Shown one piece after another: positions 9,697-19,300 of a stretch of DNA of 64,000 nucleotides (position 1 is its first letter; each line of letters starts with the position of its first letter). The stretch comes from Agapetus fuscipes (taxonomy: Eukaryota > Arthropoda > Insecta > Trichoptera > Glossosomatidae), in assembly GCA_951799405.1 (NCBI GenBank), contig OX637334.1:3348001-3412000 (forward strand), read 5' to 3'. The notes beneath the pieces were generated by a model that saw nothing but the letters and a program-made list of their open reading frames with translations, made no database searches and had not been told where the DNA came from. The position numbers and the translations under genes were made by a program.

Positions 9697-9985
9697 TCAA
9701 AAATCGGCTAAAGACAACTCGCCCACAGGCACATCGGTCACGGACAATTTGGTCACACGGCAGTTCGTCCACGCGGCTTTTAGGTCAACGACATTTCGGC
9801 CACCTACAATGTGTGACCGATGTGTCTGTGGACGAGCTATCCGTGGCCGACTTGTCTGTGACCAAAATGTCGTTGACCGCAAAGTCGTGGGGATAAACTA
9901 TCGGAAAAGACCTATTTGTCTATGGGTGAGCTGTCTGTTAACGGGTTGTCGTGACCGATGTGTCGTAGAACCGCACTCGCCTCCA
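9697..9985. repeat. H element arm(s): degenerate 15-bp repeat with internal inversion
   Basis: Words of the type CATCGGTCACGGACAA and CAGTTCGTCCACGCGG run rightward to about 9825. They are then followed by their inverse (TGTGACCGATGTGTCTGTGG and so on), so the segment can fold back on itself. The same vocabulary occurs at 35.3-36.4, 43.9-44.8 and 55.7-56.4 kb, each time next to MITE-G. Confidence 0.7.
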
Positions 9986-10202
9986 ACATTATATCACCAC
10001 CTTATAGGTAAAACTGAACAAGTGCTAGTTCACTGATTTGAGAACTCGTGGGTAAAGCATTTTATTGGAAGTAACTTATAGTAAAAGAACTAATCATAAA
10101 GACTCATGACAAACTTCTAAACTACAGGATTTTCACACCTTTGTAGTGTTTGCTCTTGCAGAAAATAGGAACAATTGTGCATTCATTTGAGAAACCCATG
10201 TT

Positions 10203-10482
10203 AATATAATAATAATATTGAGATGATTTATTCCGAGAGCGCTGTTTTAGTGAGTCCTCTGCAAGGGTGGCCGTCGCTGTAGAAAGCGCCAATTCTCAAG
10301 CAAGATTCATTTTCTCTAAGGCTGGATGGACCTTTAGCGATCGGTTTTTTGTTAAAGGTATATGAATCTTTCACCAAGCGAGGAGCCTATTTGAAAATAT
10401 AAATGGTATTTTTTGCGCTACGCCGGGATTCGAACCAGCAACCTTCCATTTACGAGTCAGAAGTGTAGACTACAGACCGGTC
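10203..10482 (-). mobile_element. SINE-F, full length
   Basis: The (TAA)n tail is at 10203-10215. The body carries GCGCCAATTCTCAAGCAAGA, and the head ends at CTACAGACCGGTC. B-box complement GGGATTCGAACC is present. The anticodon-side region has lost a few bases relative to other copies. Confidence 0.8.
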
Positions 10483-10590
10483 AAATACAGAGTATTTACA
10501 CAAAATACAGATTATTTACACGTTTTTTAGTGTTTTCTCTTGTAGAAAATAGGAAAAACGGTGCATTTATCTGAGAAACCTATGTTAGCT

Positions 10591-10682
10591 TAGTTTGTAA
10601 TGTTTTTTATTTCTATTTATGTATACATGTAAAAGGCACAATGTGCCGTTAACGAATGAATAAATAAATAAATAAATAATAT
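10591..10682 (+). mobile_element. LINE 3' end with (AATA)n tail
   Basis: TTTATGTATACATGTAAAAG, then GCACAATGTGCCGTTAACGA, then AATA repeats. This resembles the 3' UTR hairpin and tail of several CR1/L2-like LINEs; the assignment is by eye. It lies inside MITE-G sequence. Confidence 0.5.
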
Positions 10683-10707
10683 GTTACTTATTCAGTTGTA
10701 CCTTTAA

Positions 10708-10790
10708 CTTACTTACTTACTTACTTACTTAGTCAGCCACTTCTTGTCCACTGCTGGACATAGGCCTCCCCCATATCTCTCCAGGCGTCT
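10708..10790 (-). mobile_element. LINE 3' end with (TAAG)n tail inside MITE-G
   Basis: The minus strand carries GGGGGAGGCCTATGTCCAGC, a tail phrase very common in arthropod LINEs (peptide GEAYVQQW in one frame), and then a (TAAG)n microsatellite. CTTTAA flanks it at 10702-10707 and 10791-10796, matching a duplicated MITE-G target. Confidence 0.7.
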
Positions 10791-11167
10791 CTTTAAGGTA
10801 TCGATATATTGCATGTGGACGTGTTAACCAAATTGGTAAACCACTAGACTACGGAATGGTCATGTTAGCTAAATATGTCAGCTGTTCAGTTTTACCTTTA
10901 AGGTATCCATATCTCCGTTGCTTCGTTTAATCTCCGGCGGTACTCGGCACAGTCCCACTGAGGATAAAATAATAAACATTCCAGCCATCGAGATTTGCGG
11001 TTCTCTTGTAAATAAACCAGCAGGTTAACTTAATTATCACTTATGTAAATATGGGACTAGAGAGGCGAAGTTAAATAAACAACCAGAGTACCTACTGGCA
11101 TTGTGCGTAGACTAAACACTGCGCTGGGAGGCGCGAGGGAGAGAGGCCTTAACTTGATGCACGTAGA

Positions 11168-11675
11168 ATAATAATAATATTAGGATGAGTTATTCGGTGG
11201 GCGCTGTTTTTGTCTGAATCACTCTGCAGAGCCCTCTGCGAGCTTGGTCGTCGCTATAGAAGACGCCAATTCTCAAGCGAGACCCAGTTGCTGTACCTAA
11301 GGCTGGATGGACCTTTGGTGACCGGTCTTTGGTGAAGGTATATGAATTTTTCAACCCAGCGAAGAGCATATCGGTACCTACCAGGTAAAACTGAATTATC
11401 AAGCAAGACCCAGCTGTAAGAATAAATGGACTTTTGGTGACCGGTCTTTGGTACCATACCATGTTGAAAGCACCGGTTCTCGTCCGGTCTTTGGTAAAGG
11501 TATATGAATTTTTATATTAAAAAACATCTGAAAGGTACCTAGATGAAACCCACCGAAGAGCATACGAGTATTTGAAAATATAAATAGTATATATTTTTGT
11601 GTTCCACTGGGATTTGAACCCGCGACCTTTCATTTACGAGTCCAAAGCGTTTCCACTAGACTACGGACAGGTCAA
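11168..11675 (-). mobile_element. Two partial SINE-F copies with a MITE-G remnant
   Basis: The first part (11168-11372) runs from the (TAA)n tail to GCATATC. There MITE-G begins (11373-11397, GGTACCTACCAGGTAAAACT) and breaks off. A second SINE-F body starts at 11398 and ends with the tRNA-like head at 11675 (B-box complement GGGATTTGAACCC). This looks like a rearranged F-with-G copy. Confidence 0.65.
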
Positions 11676-11959
11676 GTGTGAGGGGAAGTGTGAGACAAGA
11701 GGAATAAATTAATGTCGACGCGTTATCACTTCATTGGGAAAGAGAGTGGACTTAAGAGTAGCAGGACCTGCATATAATAGACCAACTTCAAGTCAAGGAA
11801 AGAGGGGGATAGGCAATGCGATTCTGAGAACGAAACAATATGAAGAGTAATTGGTTACGCTGTATAAAGTACAGGGATCCCAAACACTTACAAGACTTAT
11901 GGAAAGATGATGCAATTCAGAAAATAATGGACCGTTAGAAGATGATAGTGTACCTAGTA
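11676..11959. other. No recognisable feature
   Basis: Possibly the upstream part of the LINE-T relic that follows, but I see no diagnostic motif. Confidence 0.3.
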
Positions 11960-12208
11960 CAAAAAACTGAAACTGGAGCCAAACAAAGATTGAACAACCG
12001 ATAAGAAGAGTTAACACAATGTTTGGAGAGCGTGCATTTGCAGTTGCTGGAACCAACTGCCACATCATGTGAGAGAACGAGAGGACCATGGAATGTTCCG
12101 GAATGCACTGAAGGCAAGCAAATTTCTGGCATCTTTGCACAAGCGCCCTTGGAGTGACTACATCACGAAACGGCGCTATAAATAAATCATCAACTCATTA
12201 TCATCATG
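11960..12208 (+). pseudogene. LINE-T C-terminal relic
   Basis: It encodes RRVNTMFGERAFAVAG and then, after an indel that removes the WNHLP residues, LE-rich sequence ending QAPLE*. This is the C-terminal signature of L2/CR1-like LINEs (GdRaFsvaaP..WN). The 3' end GAAACGGCGCTATAAATAAA and an (ATC)n tail close it. Confidence 0.75.
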
Positions 12209-12254
12209 CAAATCAGTAGACTTCTTAGACTGGGACACACGTAGCGACTGGAAC

Positions 12255-12450
12255 ATATCGTCACTTTAGTGCTTGTTTGTTTTATGTCCAGCCACATGAG
12301 ATAGGTTTGAATGTGTACTGGAACAATGTGTCTTATGAAAACTGGAAATTGATTTTGAAAATATTCAAAAAAATTCTCACTTTATCGTTTTATACGTTTT
12401 TTTCTTAGCTCATAGTGTCATATTTAAATCAAATGGTAAATCTAGATAAG
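12255..12450. mobile_element. MITE-M, right end lost
   Basis: It starts TAGTGCTTGTTTGTTTTATG and continues TGTGTACTGGAACAATGTGT, AAACTGGAAATTGATTTTGA and TTTCTTAGCTCA. The terminal CACTAAG inverted repeat at the right is replaced by other sequence. Confidence 0.75.
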
Positions 12451-12659
12451 CCATTTGGCATCAAGCATTTAGCGGATGATATGCAGCGACTGGAACATCA
12501 GAACTTAGAGAGGATATTTGTGATGAAAAAAATTGCATGATACTAGGCAGGGAAAGACCTAGAAGAAGATTGTTGAACAAAGCTTCTATCGAAGCTCGGC
12601 GATCATCATGTCTATTATAACTGTTGAAACTGCGGCTCGAAACAGGGGCTTCGTGCTTC

Positions 12660-12915
12660 TGCCTAACCATTGTCGCAGGTTTTCAGTCACTATGTCCTTC
12701 GGTGTCCCTGAGATATTCTTCCCTCAATCTTACCCTATATGATAAGTTGAAGAAGACAGTATTTCTCATATCTCATAACGTGTTCGAAGTATATCAGCTT
12801 TCTCTGCTTAATGGTAGGCAGAAGCTCCTTTGCAGTGTGCATACGTCGGAGGACTTTTTCATTGTTGACCCGATCACGCTTAAAGATCCGAATCATTTTT
12901 CTAAAACGCTTCAAT
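12660..12915 (-). pseudogene. LINE-X C-terminal relic
   Basis: The minus strand reads VLRRMHTAKELLPTIKQRKL, then IYFEHVMRYEKYCLLQLI. This matches the post-RT segment of a LINE group whose motif is RKL.YFGHVMR...LLQLI. A second copy is at 28110-28340. Frames are broken. Confidence 0.65.
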
Positions 12916-13044
12916 TCATAATTTACCTTGTTCCAAATTGTTGATGAACTAGAATGTTGATGAGGTGAAGTGTTTCTGTGTTGACTATTTGGTATTATTA
13001 ATTATTATTAATCATTCGCTCCCTGATCCTCGATAGTGGTAGCT

Positions 13045-13672
13045 TGTCCCACCAAGTGTTCGTTTGGCTTATCGACCATTTGATTCAAAGATGGCCATTC
13101 AATGAAATTGTCTTAAGAATCACATTCTACACAATCTGAGCTAAGGAAAAAACTTACAAAACGAAAATGAGTTGTTTTAAATATTTTTAAAATCAATTTC
13201 CAGTTTTTATAAGACACATTGGTCCAGTACACATGCAAACATTGCTCATGTGAAATTACCTCTGATGGACATAAGAATGACCGTATGAGTGACCGCTTCT
13301 TGACTCTATATGTCCGACCCCTTTTTCAAAGCCCGGTCGCATAGGCTTTTTAATTTCCCCTCGAACCAAACCAATATTCTGCGCAATTCATTTGTTTGCG
13401 AGCGCACACGCTCATAAACGAATTGATGTCGTCCTCACCACATCTGGAATCAATACACTGATGCGTGAATGAAAAGTTCTACTAGAAAGACAAATGATAG
13501 AGTAATATCAATAAATTGTTTTTTTTTGTTGTATAAAATATTCATTTATTTACATTTGTAACATCCTTTTGTCAACATTATAACTATATGGTCTCGAACT
13601 GTCATGTTGTCTTGTTTATGTTTTTTTCAATAAACAAATAAGACAAACAAGCACTAAGGAGACGAGCTGCCT
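13045..13672. mobile_element. MITE-M split by a polyadenylation-signal-bearing insertion
   Basis: The left part (13045-13275) has GTTCGTTTGGCTTATCGACC, CACACAATCTGAGC-like sequence and TGCTCATGTGAAATTACCTC. The right end (13638-13672) is AAGACAAACAAGCACTAAGG. The interruption is flanked by ATAAG. Confidence 0.8.
13276..13637 (+). mobile_element. Unclassified 362-bp retro-type insertion (family N)
   Basis: ATAAG lies on both sides (13271-13275 and 13638-13642). The right end reads ACTATATGGTCTCGAACTGT, then TGTTGTCTTGTTTATG, T7, then AATAAA. The same 3' end recurs at about 60005-60085. A terminal AATAAA suggests a transcript-derived or LTR-type origin; no coding sequence is recognisable. Confidence 0.5.
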
Positions 13673-14089
13673 CCTCTCTCGTGGCTTATATAGATCGTGG
13701 CTTGTTGGAGAAGACATTCATCACGTGATTATCACACAAGGATGGATGTGCAGGAGCCCGTCCGGCGCATTCATTTCTGTATCTCACATCTCGAGCAATC
13801 AATAATGTGTGCCCTGCTCCCTGCCTCCTGCCCCTGAAGAGGCCCAGCACCGCTCCGCCCCTCTGCGTGTCGGGGAAGCGTTAGTCAGCGCCAAATATCC
13901 AACACGCCCGCCAACATAAACATCAACACTCATAAGGGCAGGCACACACACCAGTGGTGGTCACGGCCATCACTTGCAGGCTGCCTGCAAGGAACGACAC
14001 TCTCTCCTCTTGAACATACACACCTCTTGAAAGACTTTATCCTTCTATCTTCCCACTGCCCGTCGTCCATCCGGATGTGACATTGCAAC
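13673..14089. other. No recognisable feature
   Basis: Moderately GC-rich, low-repeat sequence without a convincing exon. Confidence 0.4.
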
Positions 14090-14275
14090 TTTTGAATAAG
14101 AGTTTTAGGCTTACACGGCCGGCTGATGATGCTGGAGTGATGATTTCCGGGATCTGTTGCCGTGGTCTGTGAGAACTGGAGCTTACGGTCGTTTCGCCCA
14201 TTGCTACGAAGGGCTTCTTCAGCGTGAAGTATGATGATAAAGGTGATCTTGATGAGAACTGTGATGATCACAGAT
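14090..14275 (-). mobile_element. V repeat, Penelope-like 3' segment
   Basis: It aligns with 41825-42005 and more distantly with 63625-63730. Shared words are TTCCGGGATCTGTTGCCGTG, GTTTCGCCCAT and CTTCTTCAGCGTGAA. The minus strand carries the hammerhead-like core at 14188-14225. The outer part (GTTTTAGGCTTACACGGCCG) is inverted relative to its position in the 41.9-kb copy. Confidence 0.55.
14188..14225 (-). ncRNA. Hammerhead-like hairpin, copy in V
   Basis: On the minus strand: CTGAAGA (14222-14216), an extra A, stem II GCCC/GGGC (14196-14199 with 14211-14214), GAAA (14195-14192), then CGACC. In the family consensus this last word would be CGTCC, giving the ACGT stem III and a C at the cleavage position. 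Here the T is changed, so this copy is probably dead. Confidence 0.3.
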
Positions 14276-14377
14276 CACTTTTGTTTTACATATTTTAATA
14301 TAAATTAAAACACGTTTAAAAGTATGGTAAAAGAGTTCCTCCCAGCTTGTTGATGGTTTGAGGGTGCGATATAACGA

Positions 14378-14545
14378 GGGTAATCTATTGTAACTGTAAC
14401 TTTGTCGCCATTCCGCTGGGGGTAGCCAGAGTGTCTGCAGAGCTTTCTCCATTTATTACTATCTTAACATACCTCTTACAATTCATTCATATCCATCAGC
14501 TTTTCAAACATTTTCTTCTTTTATACTCACTTTGTATACGCCATA
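14378..14545 (-). pseudogene. LINE-K 3' end
   Basis: The minus strand contains the coding relic WRIQS-like/KRRKC..MDMNEL. It is followed by CTCTGCAGACACTCTGGCTA and CCCCAGCGGAATGGCGACAA, then (CAGTTA)n-type tail words. Copies with the same ending are at 16535-16955 and 46905-46970. Confidence 0.65.
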
Positions 14546-14743
14546 TCTAAAAATCTGTGCACCACAAAACAAAGTGCCCTCTTCAGCTTACACATATGGA
14601 GCATTGTATGTATGCAATTCAACCAATGCAGTGAGCAGCAACCAAAGAGCTAAGTGTAAAACTTTTAACGCATTTTTTTAAATCAAAGAATCGGAACCAA
14701 GAATATCCCATTTGTGAAGTGTTAGGTCAACTTATTGTCTCTT

Positions 14744-15006
14744 GATCTATCTATCTATAATCTATAATCTAAGCTGCAAGGATATGTAAGCATGTAAGGC
14801 TCATATGAAATGCATGCCCACAGACAGGCACATGTAGGTTCGCGCCTACACATTCTGCATGTGTGCATACAAATAAAGAAAACCTCACATGGACATAAAC
14901 CTTGCAACTCCTGCCGCCGTTCCCTGAACCGGGGTGGCATTGGCAAAAGTGAACCGATTTTTACAGCACGGGTGGTCAGCCTCGTACCAACCTATCAGTC
15001 AAGGAG
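14744..15006 (-). mobile_element. LINE-A tail, subtype 2, solo
   Basis: The minus strand starts TCCTTGACTGATAGGTTGG, passes CACCCCGGTTCAGGGAACGG and GTAGGCGCGAACCTACATGT, and ends in a TTATAGAT-type tail. No LINE coding sequence is attached. Confidence 0.85.
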
Positions 15007-15205
15007 CCAGCGTTCATATTTTAAAAGCGTAGGTTAAACATACAAGGGTGGTTTTATTTCTATCTTATTTGATTTTAATCGAACGATATCAGTTATAACT
15101 TGTTCTTTTATTATGTGCGTATTCTTGTTTGAAAATCTAGATCTAATAATTTGGGAAACCGATCAATTATTCCTTTTCCTGTCAGCGCCTCAGCAGTGTT
15201 TGAAT

Positions 15206-15500
15206 GACCGGTCCGTAGTCTAGTGGACACGCTTTGGACTCGTAAATGGAAGGTTGTGGGTTCGAATCCCATCACAAAAAATATACCATTTATATTTTAA
15301 AATATGCTCTTCGCTGGGTTGAAAAATTCATATACCTCCACCAAAGACCAATCACCAAAGATCCATCCAGTCTTACGGCTACTGGGTTTTGCTTGAGAAT
15401 TGGCTGTAGCGACGACCAAGCTCACAGAGGGCTCTTGAGGCGTGATTCACCCAAAAACAGCGCTCCCCAAATAAATCATCCTGCTATTATTATTATCATT
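15206..15500 (+). mobile_element. SINE-F, full length
   Basis: Head GGTCCGTAGTCTAGTGGAC (A box) and GTGGGTTCGAATCCCATC (B box). Body GCTCTTCGCTGGGTTGAAAA and CTTGAGAATTGGC. The 3' end is AAATAAATCATCCTGC with (TTA)n. The most complete solo copy in the window. Confidence 0.9.
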
Positions 15501-15794
15501 TATCTGTCACTAAGTTTTCTTTGAACTAGGTACCTGAAATCCAATCAATTACATTCTGAGTTTTTGTTTAGTCCTGTTGGAAACTAGAAACAGGAAATAA
15601 AAATAATATTTTCAAACCGCAAAAAAGTGTAACGTTTCCATGAACGAAGTAGTATATTTTACGACACAAGTAGGCACTAACTCGTCATGTTTAGCCTACG
15701 TGTAGGTTTGTACTTAGACGTTTTTCATCAGCCTTGAACTTTCTCGTTTCCGCACGGTATTGATTGCAATGCGGATTTTTTTTATAAACTGTTA

Positions 15795-15995
15795 CTTGAC
15801 TTATAGGTTGGTATGAGGCTGACCACCCATGCTGTAAAAAAAATGCTTACTTTTGCAATATCACCCCTGTTTCAGGGAAGGTCGGTGTTGTTATGTTCAT
15901 TTGGAGTTTGGATTTTAATTTGAAAATACGGCATTTGTAAGCGCAAACTTGCACGTGTCTGCTTGTGCGCATGCATTTAAAATGAATTTTAAATT
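15795..15995 (+). mobile_element. LINE-A tail, solo, 3' truncated
   Basis: From CTTGACTTATAGGTTGG to about GCATTTAAAATGAATTTT. Its middle has a deletion after CAGGGAAGGTCGG, and the (TTAGAT)n tail is missing. Confidence 0.75.
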
Positions 15996-16077
15996 TTACT
16001 ATAGGCGGCACCCTGCAGCTCTCTATGCGAAGTCGGGTCGGAAGTCTAGCAGTATATGGAGATCTATGAAAGCTTTC

Positions 16078-16285
16078 ACACGGGTTAGCTGGTAATAATC
16101 CTTCGAGGATAACGTGGCAAGAAGTTACACTGTATGTGTGGCTTAGTTGCGTTTGCTTTGAGGGTATTTTTTTATAGCGATGTTTGGTGGCACCATTCAC
16201 CCCAAGGGCGGACCTCGCTGGGTTTCGAACCCTAGCTCTTAGCATGGAATGCAAGCGCTCAACCAACTGAGCTATCGATCGGGCA
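16078..16285. mobile_element. SINE-E rearranged: tail (+) joined to head (-)
   Basis: 16090-16150 is the 3' end of SINE-E on the plus strand (GGCAAGAAGTTACACTGTATG). 16195-16285 is the tRNA-like head on the minus strand (GGGTTTCGAACCC, GAGCTATCGATCGG). The parts face opposite ways, so this is two fragments or an inversion, not one insertion. Confidence 0.65.
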
Positions 16286-16344
16286 GCTTCTACTAAACAA
16301 ATGTGTCTCAAACAACTTCCTGGAAACTCTTTTTTCTCAACTCC

Positions 16345-16465
16345 AGTTGCGCAAACCCATCCTCATACCCGTTCCGTTTGTACAGTTCCATCCGGGGAAG
16401 CGTATCACAGAACGCTCATGCAAAGCTATATATTTTTTTTGTGGTGGAATGCCTTCCCGATGGTC
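16345..16465. repeat. S repeat fragment
   Basis: Words CCATCCGGGGAAGCGTATCA, CAGAACGCTCATGCAAAGC, T-run, TGCCTTCCCGATGGTCGTGA. Copies at 59640-59740 and 61955-62080. The inverse of the T-run/GGCGGAAGGCCTTCCC part occurs in the 3' UTR of the R1-like LINE at about 33115. Confidence 0.6.
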
Positions 16466-16534
16466 GTGAACCGACCCAGTAGTGATTCTAGATCTACCTG
16501 TTCGTCCACTACCATAGGTAAACTGTTCCAGCAG

Positions 16535-16955
16535 GACGGACCAATGAAGCATTTGAGAAGCATGACAGGAAAAACTCTGAGGGATAGAGTTAGGAATGAA
16601 TGGGTAAAAAAATAATGTAATTTAAAAGAGGATGTGAAAGTTAAGGTACAAAAAAATGTGATGAGATAGTTTGAGCATGTGGAAAGAATGAAAAAAGTTT
16701 ATATACAAATAAAGTGTGAAAGGAAAAAGAGGCAAGGGACGACCGAGAAAAGTACGGAGTTATCAGATTGAAGAGATTGTGAAAGAATGGGATATACAAA
16801 GTGAGCGTAAAAGAAGAAAATGCATAAAAAGGTGATGGATATGAATGAATTCAAAGATATATGTCAGAATAGGAAAAAGTTGAGGCAACTCTGCAGAGTT
16901 TCTGGCTACCCCTAGCGGAATATTGGCGACAGAGTTACAGTTACAGTTACCCCAA
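16535..16955 (+). pseudogene. LINE-K C-terminus and 3' end
   Basis: It reads MTGKTLRDRVRNEWVKK, stop, LKEDVKVKVQKNV, then FEHVERMKK, KRQGTTEKS, EWDIQSERKRRKC (frames shifted), matching the LRWFGHVERM...GRPRKTW end of RTE-like LINEs. The 3' UTR CAGAGTTTCTGGCTACCCC is followed by a CAGTTA tail. Several stops show it is dead. Confidence 0.75.
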
Positions 16956-17384
16956 ACCGGGCAGAATGCGTTGTGTATGAAATGGGCCGATGATCTGTTG
17001 TTCTAGAATCTAGCACCGCACAAGTGGCCATTTGTAACACTGCTGTATAATTATATGTGTGTTGTGGTGTCGCCATCGATCTCGGACACTTTGGGGATTT
17101 TCCGGACATCAGAGGCGCCGCTGTTGCAGAAGTGGTTGACGTCACTCGGCCAGTGCTGCAGACACTCAAGTGACGCGCTAAGTGTCGTGGCTTATCACCC
17201 AGGGAGCCATCTGGTCACTGGACACTGGACACTCACGGCTTAGTCACTCATTAATGGCGCACAACGAAATCTCAGCGACTCATGGAACAGCAAGCAACTC
17301 AGTATCAGCAATTATCTACAATATTCTATGACTTGTTATATGAGTCCTGTTAAAAATACTTTTTAACTTGGATTCGCAAGTCCG
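16956..17384. other. No recognisable feature
   Basis: No repeat or structure that I can name. Confidence 0.35.
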
Positions 17385-17412
17385 GTCGTTAGCTCAGTTG
17401 GTAGGAGAAGGA
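17385..17412 (+). mobile_element. SINE-E head fragment
   Basis: Only the A-box part remains (GTCCGGTCGTTAGCTCAGTT). It is joined directly to the duplicated segment that starts near 17404. Confidence 0.6.
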
Positions 17413-17590
17413 TAATGTGTATAAGAATCCAAAGATGCCTGGGATTGTTTTCTGTTTTTATGATTTCCGTACCGAAGGATGAGTTAATGCATATCTAAAC
17501 TACTTCTCAACTAAGTGAAATTCTTATTCCAAAAACACGAAAAATATTCTAATTATCTTAAGTGATTGGTGTAAAGCTGTCTCCCGTATT
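17404..17590 (+). repeat. Direct duplication, copy 1
   Basis: About 185 bp (AGGAGAAGGATAATGTGTAT through AAGTGATTGGTG) recurs at 18266-18450 with about 85 percent identity by eye. Both copies abut a SINE-E head, but the two heads lie on opposite strands. Confidence 0.75.
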
Positions 17591-17593
17591 CAT

Positions 17594-17832
17594 ACTCATC
17601 TAATCTAATCTAATCTAAGATGCAGAGATATATATATATCATTTGAGATTCATATTAAATGCATTCCCACAAGCAGACACGTATAAGTTCGCGCCAACAC
17701 ATGCCGCATGTAAACCTACAATATAAAAACCCAATCTCAAATGAACATAACCCTGCAACTCTAGCCGACCTTCCCTGAAACAGGGGTGGCATTAGCAAAG
17801 TAAACCATATTTTTACAGTATGGATGGTCAGG
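17594..17832 (-). mobile_element. LINE-A tail, 5' truncated
   Basis: It begins with (TCTAA)n at the left and ends within the CATCCATACTG block. It lies head-to-head with the next copy. Confidence 0.85.
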
Positions 17833-18126
17833 TTGTCGTGTATGTTCCTTGACTTATAGTTTGGTATGCGGCTGACCACCCATGCTGTAAAAATGGTTCA
17901 CTTTGCCAATGTCACCCCTGTTTCAGGGAAGGACGGCAAGAGTTGCAGGGTGTATGTCCATTTGAGATTTGGTTTTTATGTTGTAGGCTTACATGCGGCA
18001 TGTGCAAGCGCGAACTTGTGCGTGTCTGCTTGTAAAAATGCATGTAATGTGAATCTCCAATGTAACATATCTTTGCAACTTAGATTAGATTAGATTAGCC
18101 TTATACCAACCTATAAGTCAAGGAAA
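17833..18126 (+). mobile_element. LINE-A tail with extra 5' UTR, plus inverted 5' fragment
   Basis: Upstream GTCGTGTATG extends the copy into the LINE 3' UTR, as at 37.6 and 39.8 kb. The tail ends TTAGATTAGATTAG at 18095. It is followed by 26 bp of inverted 5' tail sequence (ACCAACCTATAAGTCAAGGA). Confidence 0.8.
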
Positions 18127-18159
18127 GTCCTGTTAAAAATACTATTTTACAGTCGTGAT

Positions 18160-18265
18160 GGTCGAGGGTCAGGCGTCGACGCTCGAATTTGAAAGTATAT
18201 CACAATTTTAAACCGAGCTCTCGGCATGGAGTGCAAGCACTCTACGAACTGAGTTATCGACGGAA
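18160..18265 (-). mobile_element. SINE-E head fragment
   Basis: The minus strand reads CGATAACTCAGTTCGTAG, then TGCTTGCACTCCATGCCGAG. The B-box area is degraded. Confidence 0.6.
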
Positions 18266-18450
18266 ACGAGGAGAAGGATAATGTGTATAGAATCCAAGGA
18301 TACCTGGGATTGTTTTATGTTTCTATAATTTCTGTTTACGAAGGACGAGCTACATCAATGTGTATCTCAACTGCTTCCCAAGTAATTGAAATGCTTATTC
18401 CGAAAATATTCTAATTATCTTAAGTGATTGGTGTTAAGCTGTCTGTCTCC
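18266..18450 (+). repeat. Direct duplication, copy 2
   Basis: Partner of 17404-17590. Confidence 0.75.
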
Positions 18451-19054
18451 CTTAGTCACACATTAAAGTAAAAAGTCAATTTTTTTCAGAATAAAGCAAT
18501 AAACGCTGTATTAAATGCGTAATCTAGATCAGATTAAATGGCTGACACAATTAGATGATGATTTACTGCAACAGCATGACATTTCACTTCTCCGACCCCA
18601 ACCTACACGTCATTCAGCGCAGGCGAGGTTACTCTATACTAAATGTGCCGTCTCTAATGTTCACATATTACACGCATTGTAGCAGAACACAATCAGGATG
18701 TCGCTTTGAATGCAATTATGGGAATAATAAATTAAAAATGGACCCTACACAGCACCCTGTGCGTAACCTTTTATGCTTATTTGAAAGGCAATTTTAATTT
18801 TACAGAAAAACATTACATATACAAAAAAATTGCATTGATTTTTTTCTACCCTCATGCAAAAGCAGATGCTTGCATGCATGCAGGGCGATATCTTAGTTCT
18901 ATATAACATGTTTAAAATCTATTCCTTAGCAACTATTTAAAATCAAATCAAGTAAGAAATGCCACTGTGGTTTCCCTTCAATGCAAATCTTTGTTCTTAT
19001 AAGTTAATATGAAGAATGTGTTGTCGTGTATCGTGCCATGATTTGTCTCATCAT
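18451..19054. other. No recognisable feature
   Basis: AT-rich; an 80-codon frame at 18555-18797 resembles no family I know. Confidence 0.35.
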
Positions 19055-19300
19055 CTCCTACCATCGAGCCTTTAAATTCCTTCACTTATGGCTATCATTG
19101 CATGCTTGTGTACTGAGCCACCTTGTCTTGTATTACACTGGACTCTGGAGAGAGTGTTAGCCTCACGGGAGGGCCTTCTGCCACTTGCCACATCTATATA
19201 ATGTTTTGCATGGGAGTCCTGTGACACATCCCCGGATGGAATGGATGTACAGGGTGTGGGTCAGAGGAGGGAAAGCATTCCAGTGACCAGACTCCTGACT
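19055..19300 (-). repeat. S repeat, long form
   Basis: The minus strand holds CCATCCGGGGATGTGTCACA, GGACTCCCATGCAAAAC, CTAACACTCTCTCCAGAGTC and TACAAGACAAGGTGGCTCAG. The same order occurs at 43208-43885 (interrupted), and the first half at 35749-35954. Confidence 0.65.

Larger units (their letters stand above)
9986..10808. mobile_element. MITE-G fragments interrupted by SINE-F and LINE tails
   Basis: G sequence is present at 9986-10196, at 10500-10590 and around the right end near 10683-10808. Because CTCTTGTAGAAAATAGG-type sequence occurs twice, at least two G copies or a duplication are involved. Inserted pieces are listed separately. Confidence 0.55.

Noticed and set aside
9697..9985. H array as a simple satellite
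   Set aside because: Words switch to the inverse orientation midway and the same order recurs at other loci, which fits element arms better.
15206..15290. tRNA gene
   Set aside because: A and B boxes are present, but the acceptor stem does not pair and the sequence continues into the SINE-F body; the same holds for SINE-E and SINE-I heads.
17594..17625. Telomeric repeat from TTAGA/TCTAA runs
   Set aside because: Runs are short, sit exactly at LINE-A 3' ends, and differ from TTAGG or TTAGGG.
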